From positions 3,259,558 to 3,323,557 of the forward strand of contig CM057158.1 in the NCBI GenBank assembly GCA_029962745.1: a stretch of DNA of 64,000 nucleotides, read 5' to 3'. Of the stretch, positions 57,855-64,000 are shown in pieces. Within the stretch, counting starts at the first letter, position 1. Each line of letters starts with the position of its first letter. The position numbers were made by a program, and so were the translations under genes. The DNA comes from Echinometra lucunter (taxonomy: Eukaryota > Echinodermata > Echinoidea > Camarodonta > Echinometridae). Below the pieces are notes generated by a model that was given only the letters and a program-made list of their open reading frames with translations, did no database searches and was not told the DNA's origin.

Positions 57855-58410
57855 AGAGAAAAATAGACATTTAATCCTCCAGATATCTCCTATAGCCTTC
57901 AGATCAAGAAGTTCAAGAACAGAAGCATTAAAGTCTTACTAAGAAAGTTCCTCCTGAGAAGTGAGGGGGGGGGGGTCAAACCATTGTCCTAGATCACCTC
58001 TTGAAAATGGATTTTATTCTGAATGTTTATTCAACGGAGGGTCTCTCCCCAGAACACTGAAGAACAAGATATGAACTGTTTGTGAGAGGGCAACTCGGTG
58101 AAGAGAGCGTCCAAGTAAAGAGAGCACTGGCTGGCCTAGCTGAATAAGATAACCAGTGCCAGGGCAAAGGGTCACGCATATATTCAGCGCATGCAGCTTG
58201 CTTCTCATACAGGTAAACTTAAGCTCTGTTCACAAGACTTGATAAGCCCTTAAAAATATGCTCCGACAAAATAAAAACGATTCATGACAGATAGAAGTAG
58301 TAAAAAGCAAATCTGCAAAACAAAGGTCTCTGAGCATGCTTACCTTGAATTATTGTGTGTTGTAAGGAACAGACATGTAAAGTACACTATTTTTCAATGC
58401 TTCAATTCTA
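57855..58410. other. Non-coding stretch
   Basis: A G10 run near 57965. A 64-codon minus frame at 58014-58208 (contains LGQPVLSLLGRSLHRV) looks mixed but has no splice sites; not called. Confidence 0.4.
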
Positions 58411-58414
58411 ATTC

Positions 58415-58555
58415 CTTAGATTTGGATCAGGGACAACTCCAAAATTTGATTTAAAAATGTTAATCTAATAGATTTAGAAATCAATCTCACTGATTATAAT
58501 TTCTTCATCTAATTTTGGAGTTGTCCCTAATTACAATCAACTTAGATTAATTTCA
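58415..58555. mobile_element. Inverted-repeat element (MITE-like)
   Basis: CAGGGACAACTCCAAAATTT (58428-58447) is mirrored by AATTTTGGAGTTGTCCCTAA (58511-58530), with weaker pairing outside (TTAGATT at both edges). No coding content. A small separate hairpin AACCCATAG/CTATGGGTT lies at about 58598-58645. Confidence 0.65.
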
Positions 58556-58659
58556 AATCTATTTAGCATGAACCCATTGATTATTGAATTCATTCAACCC
58601 ATAGACTTGATACAGTGGCCATCTGATTCCAATAGCCTATGGGTTAATATCAGTTCATT

Positions 58660-59520
58660 CCACATGTAGCACATTGTGTTTGAGCAAAGCCTTACAGGAA
58701 TCAAGCCAGCCAGCTCTGATTTGAGGGGAACCATCTTCCTTGTTTGCAAGTCAAAATTCAAATGTGCCAAAAATGGGACAGCATACTACATCTACATGTA
58801 CACTGATTCGGTTAGTCATTATGCACATTTCTGGTAATCTGTCAAAAACTTTCAGATAGATTTCATTGCTCTGAGATAAATAATTGGAAAATACTAGCAA
58901 AACTAAGATGATGTGAAATATTTTCCTCCACAAGTTCAATATTAAACAAATAAGAGACAAAGAATAGTTTGGATAATAGGCCAGAGCCATACACTCCAGG
59001 AACATCAATGTGCCTTTCACAGCAACTGTACAGTATGTCAACTGTATGATGGTTTGGTGTGTGTTAAAAACTTGGTATCTCCCAACAAGGCGCTGGGTGG
59101 AAAAATCCTAGTGTTTGGCAGTGTGTAGCCATGGATCTAACATGCCTTTAATATATTCCTACTAAACTTCATAGGAAATCATAGATGTGGATAGCACGAG
59201 TATCTTTTAAACATTATGGTGCTACATTTGATCTGTTTACTTTTACCGATTCTCTTTTGCTGCGAAAGCAAAACAAAACTGTTTATGAGCTTTAAGCATG
59301 CAGGTAAATCAATTGAAAATTGTTTATGCTTCACCTTTTCTTTCTGTCTCGTTCATTACAATTGCTTTTTGGAAGCATCATGAACAATTACAATCTTTGT
59401 GAGTATCTTAAAGTGAAACATATCTTTGCACTACACATAATCTCTAGTTTAGTTTATTTCATGGGGGGGGGATACTTTTTATTGCTGTCAGATAAGTATT
59501 TTGAGATTTAGGTTTTTTTT
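58660..59520. other. AT-rich non-coding stretch
   Basis: A G8 run near 59464 precedes the foldback element. No gene supported. Confidence 0.5.
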
Positions 59521-59528
59521 ATATGATG

Positions 59529-59904
59529 TTATTCTGAAGGTTTGTTATTCCGAAATATGCAAATTGCGTATACCTAGATGTTCATTAGTCCGAAAATGAA
59601 AAAAAGGTTTGTTAATCTGAACATTTGTGGCGTTATTCGTAAGGTTCGTTAGTCCAAAAATAAAATAAGGTTTGTTAATCCAAAAATGAAATAAGGATCG
59701 TTATTTTGAAGGTTTGTTAGTCTGAAAATGAAATAAGGTTCATTAGTCTGAAAATAACTAACAAACCTAATTTCATTTTCGGACTAATGAACCTTCGGAC
59801 TAACAGACCTTATTTTGTTTTCGGATTTAACGAACTTTCGTAATAATGAACCTTTTTTCATTTTCAGACAAACGAACCTTCAAAATAACGAATCTTCAGA
59901 ATAA
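59529..59904. mobile_element. Modular foldback element, copy 1
   Basis: The left half is a series of short modules built on GTTCGTTAGTCCGAAAATGA and AAATAAGGTTCGTTATTCC variants; the right half is their complement (TTCATTTTCGGACTAATGAA, CCTTCGGAATAACG-like). The centre of symmetry is near 59757. The ends are TTATTCTGAAG and its complement CTTCAGAATAA, followed by AAACTGTAACC. A non-repeated stretch ATGCAAATTGCGTATACCTA lies once near the left end. No open frame. Transcription would give a long imperfect double-stranded RNA. Confidence 0.8.
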
Positions 59905-60160
59905 TAAACTGTAACCGATGTAAGTGCATTTCAAATAATTAACACCACTTTCAAAATTAGGACAGAATAGATTTTCCCCAAATTTACTACCAGTACTTAT
60001 TTTACATCTACATTTCATACTTGCGCAAAAATTAAAACATGCAACTCCACTTTTACCACTCTACACTATAATTGGCTTGCATAATCTATGATAACAGACA
60101 AGTCTTTAAACAGATCTTTTTGCTCTTTGCTAAATCTGCTTCTAATCTGGCTTTCTTCCA

Positions 60161-60268
60161 GAAAGTGCAATGTTAAGCATAAAGATGAAGAGGAAGAAGC
60201 AAATCTTCACATTCGGCACTTCTTTACCCTATCTTGCCACTGGCGCCAGCAATGCCAAATGGTTGCAT
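60161..60268 (+). other. Weak candidate terminal exon
   Basis: A good acceptor (TCTGGCTTTCTTCCAG|) is followed by two open frames, one ending in TAA at about 60268 (KHKDEEEEANLHIRHF) and one in TAG just after (QIFTFGTSLPYLATGA). No donor or nearby polyadenylation site is convincing. Confidence 0.18.
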
Positions 60269-60561
60269 AAATAGACAATTAAATCACAAGCTATCCTTGT
60301 TTACCTATCCATTTGTATTGGAAATTGGCTTATTTCCTTTCATGCAATCTATTTCGGGATTTGAGACATCATGTACTCAGGAGCAGTTAAAGCTCGTCTT
60401 AAATCGTCTCCATTTTTCACCACCAGCAATGAAGCTTGGACCAAGAAAAGACTATAATGTAATCAAATTAACAATTTTGAATTCTAAAAACATAAAGTTA
60501 TATCTCAGTCTCTTATACTTTGTTTTGTAAGAGGAAAATGAAGTCATCAAATACAGTGTAA

Positions 60562-61860
60562 ACTAGGAAGGGCTACTCCTCTTACATGGCATTACTTGAA
60601 TTCACTTCTACAATTGTAAAGGCTGTCGAAAATAAGCAATTCACAATTGTTTCTATTGGTAATGTTTCTTCCCAGATGAAATGTGTCAACATAGGAGTGC
60701 CCCAAGGCTCTGTATTAGGCCCTTTACTTTTTTTAATACTTGATAAATGATTTGCAACATGTTAGTAATATACTACATCCTATACTTTTTGCAGATGACA
60801 CAAACCTGTTCTTATCTGGTAATAATTTAAATGATTTAACTCTTACATTTAATTCAGAACTGGAAAAATTACATGCGTGGTTTCTTGCCAACAAATTAAA
60901 GTTGAATGTTGATAGAACATGCTGTATGATATTTCAACCTAAAAATAAGAATATATTTGTTGATAATTTTGATATTCATATTGACAACAGTAAAATTCCT
61001 GTTGTTCATTTTACACAATTTTTGGGTGTTGTTATAGATGATAAACTCACTTGGAAAGAGCACATAAATGATATTTCCTGTAAAGTATCAAAATCTATTG
61101 GTGCAATTAAAAGGCTTAAGAAATCAATTCCATTAAACATACTTTTGATGTTACATCAGTCTATAGTGTTGCCATATTTAAATTACTGCAATATACTATG
61201 GGGTAACTGTGCAATGGTTCACTTAAACTGAATATTTGTTTTTACAGAAACATGCAGTCAGAGTTATAACTAATTCTTCCCCTCGATCAAGTACACAGCC
61301 TCTATTTGAAAAAATTAAACTCATTGTCTGTTCATAATATCAAGAAATATCAAACTGCAATTTTCATGTATTCATTTGTTTGAAATTCACTTTCCCCATT
61401 TTATAATGATTTATTTGTGAAAAACAAATATCTAATTAAATACAATACCACACAGTCCAAAGACTTTCACTTACCAAATTTTAAATATAAGTTCTCCCAA
61501 ACCACAATCCAATATGCTGGACCCATCCTTTGGAATAGCTTACCTTGTACACTTAAATCTTGCTCTTCCCTCCACTCTTTTAAACGTAAATATAAAAAGA
61601 TTCTCATTGACTTGTAACTTGCTTTTTTATGCCGTTATGTTTTTTACTTCTGTTTTGTTTTTCTTGTATATTGCTCTGATCCTTCTTGTACTGTATAACA
61701 TGTTTTATTGTTTGGGATTAGCCTTTGATAGTCCTATGGCCCTTGCGAATCCCGCGCATTTGTATTCTTTGTATTTTTTACCTCAGTGATACAATGTATG
61801 TATAATTTGTGTTGTATTTTTTATGCAAATGTGAAATAAATGAATTAAAAATAATAACAA
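60562..61860 (+). mobile_element. Decayed non-LTR retrotransposon (reverse transcriptase 3' part)
   Basis: Reads as the C-terminal half of a LINE-type ORF2. In order: a palm lead-in RKGYSSYMALLEFTSTIVK (60565-60621); then SIGNVSSQM and GVPQGSVLGPLL (60694-60729); a frameshift at about 60740; INDLQ and the catalytic FADD box (60788-60799); FLGVVIDDKLTWK (about 61019); LPYLNYCNILWG before a stop at about 61231; a shifted QKHAVRVITNSSPRS; another shift; and a C-terminal frame ending near 61617 with GPILWNSLP. The stretch normally carrying the first catalytic Asp (block A, between about 60645 and 60650) is missing. The 3' tail ends GAAATAAATGAATTAAAAAT near 61855. The 5' part is truncated. Jockey/CR1/L2-like grouping is inferred from the FADD, LQKHAVR and WNSLP motifs. 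Dead copy. Confidence 0.88.
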
Positions 61861-61869
61861 TATAATGAG

Positions 61870-62950
61870 GGATCTATGCAGTCTTTGAATGTACAGGTAT
61901 ATCAATCTGAGTGTTTTCAAAACAAATTTCAAAACAAAAGTCGCAAACTAACATGCATCAAAGAAGAATACAAGGTGTTTCTTACATGCATACATACTTA
62001 CGTACATAGACATTAATGAAAAGATATCACGAATAAGCTTTACACAGTTTATAATATACAAAACATATTAATCTGTAGAAATACACAACATACAAATATA
62101 CACCAAACCATCACTTCAAAACACGAATACAAATATGAAAATGTTGTAGTAAGTGATGGAACATAAACATTGAAGAACATTTATGCAACTATCAATACAA
62201 GCAAACTACACAACACACATGGACAAATACATGCATATACATAAAACCAACTGAAATGTTAATATAAAGCATGCAGAAATATGAGATCTATACACATCAG
62301 CATCAATGTAAGGATGTAACAATCCCAAAATTTACATGTGACACACAAATACAAAGTCTTACCTACCTTTACGCATAAAAAATTCTCCAAACTAGTTAAT
62401 ATTCACGAACAAGAATGCCAACATAATTTACAAACAATCACCACTTTACGAAAGACAAACAATGACACCATGTTCAAAATCCTACAATTACCATACCTCA
62501 GCAAATACCAATGTCTTTTGTTTACAGAAATTTTAAAGGTTCTTTGGGAATCTATAAAATGAATTCTTGCCATCCTTTACTCCTCCATTGTTTAATTATT
62601 CAAAATCATTATTTACTGTTCCTTTTGAATTGGCCATACTTGCCACCTACATAAAATATCAAGAATCCTGTACATATTCTCTTCTATATTTGATACACAC
62701 AGTAGCACTAGGGTGAAATTATGCTTTATAAAACTTTAAGAGGGGTAAGTGAATACCAATTACCTAAAGTGTTAAAAAAAATAATTTGGAAAATTAGTTT
62801 AGTACTTTAATCAGAGTGAGTGTTGATAATACAATTACAATTAATTAGGATGATGTACAGAGTGCACACATAATTTTCTGAAAGGACAAACTATCTGTGC
62901 TATGATCTAACAATTCAGTGATGGAAATAATGAGGGTAGATGAGAGGGGT
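61870..62950. other. AT-rich non-coding stretch with ACATAC-rich DNA
   Basis: Low-complexity ACATACA-type sequence at 61980-62250. A 74-codon plus frame at 62338-62562 (contains HEQECQHNLQTITTLRK) has no splice context and is not called. Confidence 0.45.
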
Positions 62951-62957
62951 GATGTTC

Positions 62958-63507
62958 ATTATTCCGAAGGTTTGTTATTCTGAAACACGCAAATTGTGTA
63001 TACCTAGATGTTCGTTAGTCCGAAAATGAAAGAGAGTTCATTAATCCGAACATTTGTGGCGTTATTCCTAAGGTTCTTTAGTCCAAAAATGAAATAAGGT
63101 TCATTATTCCGAAGGTTTGTTAATCCGAAAATGAAATAAGGTTCGTTATTCTGAAGGTTCGTTTATCCGAAAATGGAAAAAGGTTCGTTATTCCGAAGGT
63201 TCGATAGTCCAAAAATGAAATAAGGTTTGTTAGTCCAAAGATAACTCATGAACTAACAAACCTTGTTTCATTTTCAGAACATAACAAACCTTCGGAATTG
63301 CAAATCTTTTTTCATTTTCAGAATATAACAAACCTTCGGAATAGTGAACCTTGTTTCATTTTCAGAATATAACAAACCTTCGGAATAGTGAACCTTGTTT
63401 CATTTTCAGAATATAACAAACCTTCAGAATAGTGAACCTTTTTTCATTTTCGGAGTAACGAACCTTCGGAATAATGAACCTTCGAAATAATAAACCTTCA
63501 GAATAAC
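62958..63507. mobile_element. Modular foldback element, copy 2
   Basis: Same family and orientation as 59529-59904: the left landmark GCAAATTGTGTATACCTAGA, then GTTCGTTAGTCCGAAAATGA modules, a centre near 63248, complementary modules, and the same AAACTGTAACC after the right end. It is about 175 bp longer than copy 1. Its right arm holds three near-identical 43-bp units (starting about 63314, 63357 and 63400) with CAGAATATAACAAACCTTCG, pointing to recent internal expansion. Confidence 0.82.
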
Positions 63508-63595
63508 AAACTGTAACCAATGAGAGAACGTCATAGATAAAAGATACATCACAAAAACTGGACCATAATAACATCACCAATCCAACATAACCTAC

Positions 63596-63628
63596 CTGTA
63601 AAATGACTCCACATCAGCTGTAGATGAC
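63596..63628 (-). other. Candidate 33-bp micro-exon, minus strand
   Basis: On the minus strand a long pyrimidine tract ends TTTCTCCTATAG| and the segment ends TTTTACAG|GTAGGTTATG. Two frames are open (one base then SSTADVESFY and two bases, or HLQLMWSHFT). Signals on both sides are good, but the pyrimidine tract is a (CT)n repeat that may mimic an acceptor. It could be an upstream leader exon of the gene starting at 34937. Confidence 0.3.
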
Positions 63629-63631
63629 CTA

Positions 63632-63722
63632 TAGGAGAAACACAGAGGAGAGAGACAGAGAGACAGAGAGAAAGAAGAGAGAGAGAGGGAAGAGAAGGAA
63701 ATAGAGAAAGAAAAAAACACAG
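63632..63722. repeat. (GA)n tract
   Basis: GAGAGACAGAGAG-type repeat. The minus frames of 63-64 codons are shadows. Confidence 0.88.
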
Positions 63723-64000
63723 AAGAAAAGAGAAATACACATTTTCTTTAAAACTACCATTAATGCAATCAATGTAGGATAAAATAATGCATCAGATATA
63801 AAGCAAATGCCTTCATACTTCAACCTTTTTCATTGTTCTATACAACATTCTGCTTAATCCCATTTCATAAAATCTTTTTCATTACTCTTATTCATAGTAC
63901 TCAATTGCTTACATTGACATTATTTTTTCCAGTCTACTTTGAAAATTTGTTTGTTTCCCCTGTACTTGAATGCAACCTCATATCTTGAAGCTTCTACAAA

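Noticed and set aside
1..64000. Bacterial-style systems (CRISPR, operons, toxin-antitoxin, prophage)
   Set aside because: Base composition, splice signals, repeat types and lack of dense coding show a eukaryotic nuclear region; the regular repeats found are satellites or foldbacks, not CRISPR arrays.

Overview
This window looks like eukaryotic nuclear DNA from a marine invertebrate, most likely an echinoderm and probably a sea urchin. The evidence is: strongly A+T-rich sequence (about two thirds by eye); many long (GA)n/(CT)n, poly-C and poly-G tracts; small non-autonomous elements with ends such as GGGCCCTGTTTCATAAAA and TACAGTGAAACCTG; a tandem GACCTTTGACC repeat element; and a decayed non-LTR retrotransposon. 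The species call is inference. There are no operons, ribosome binding sites, CRISPR arrays, rRNA genes or intact tRNA genes. Almost every open frame over 60 codons lies in a simple repeat or is a chance frame in non-coding DNA.

The coding signal is sparse and fits long introns or a gene desert. On the minus strand I read the 5' end of a gene: a non-coding exon (38437-38253, CAG acceptor, GTAAGT donor, no ATG), then an exon (34952-34884) whose ATG at 34937 opens 18 codons, MDAGFCAVDNDFDHFLSK, and ends exactly at AAG|GTAAGT. A G+C-richer block at 35.1-36.1 kb could be its promoter. A 33-bp minus exon at 63628-63596 is a weaker upstream candidate. On the plus strand the best exon is 10432-10542 (37 codons, one open frame, TTTACAG acceptor, GTGAGT donor). 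A second is 55506-55711 (68 open codons). A 39-bp candidate at 17677-17715 is in compatible phase with the first. I could not identify any of these proteins.

Layout: 1-10 kb holds GA tracts, a G+C-rich block at 5.7-6.1 kb and two miniature elements (8281-8773, 8802-8950). 10-20 kb holds the plus exon, a TACAGT-ended element (11222-11345), a 230-bp purine tract and a CpG-rich block at 18.4-18.9 kb. 20-34 kb holds hairpins at 21061 and 25988, a CpG-rich block at 28.1-28.7 kb and a longer copy of the 8.3-kb element at 31063-31719. 34-45 kb holds the minus-strand gene start, GA/GGGA tracts and a homeodomain/POU-site-rich block near 41.6 kb. 45-54 kb holds inverted-repeat elements, the GACCTT tandem element (47275-47990), a perfect RFX-type X-box palindrome (48263-48276), a tRNA-like SINE remnant, an 87-bp tandem array and a 34-bp minisatellite. 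54-64 kb holds the second plus exon, two copies of a modular foldback element (59529-59904, 62958-63507) and, between them, the retrotransposon relic.

The genes cannot be joined into a pathway. The clearest biology is the splice-bounded exons, the foldback family and the repeat-borne nuclear-receptor half-sites.
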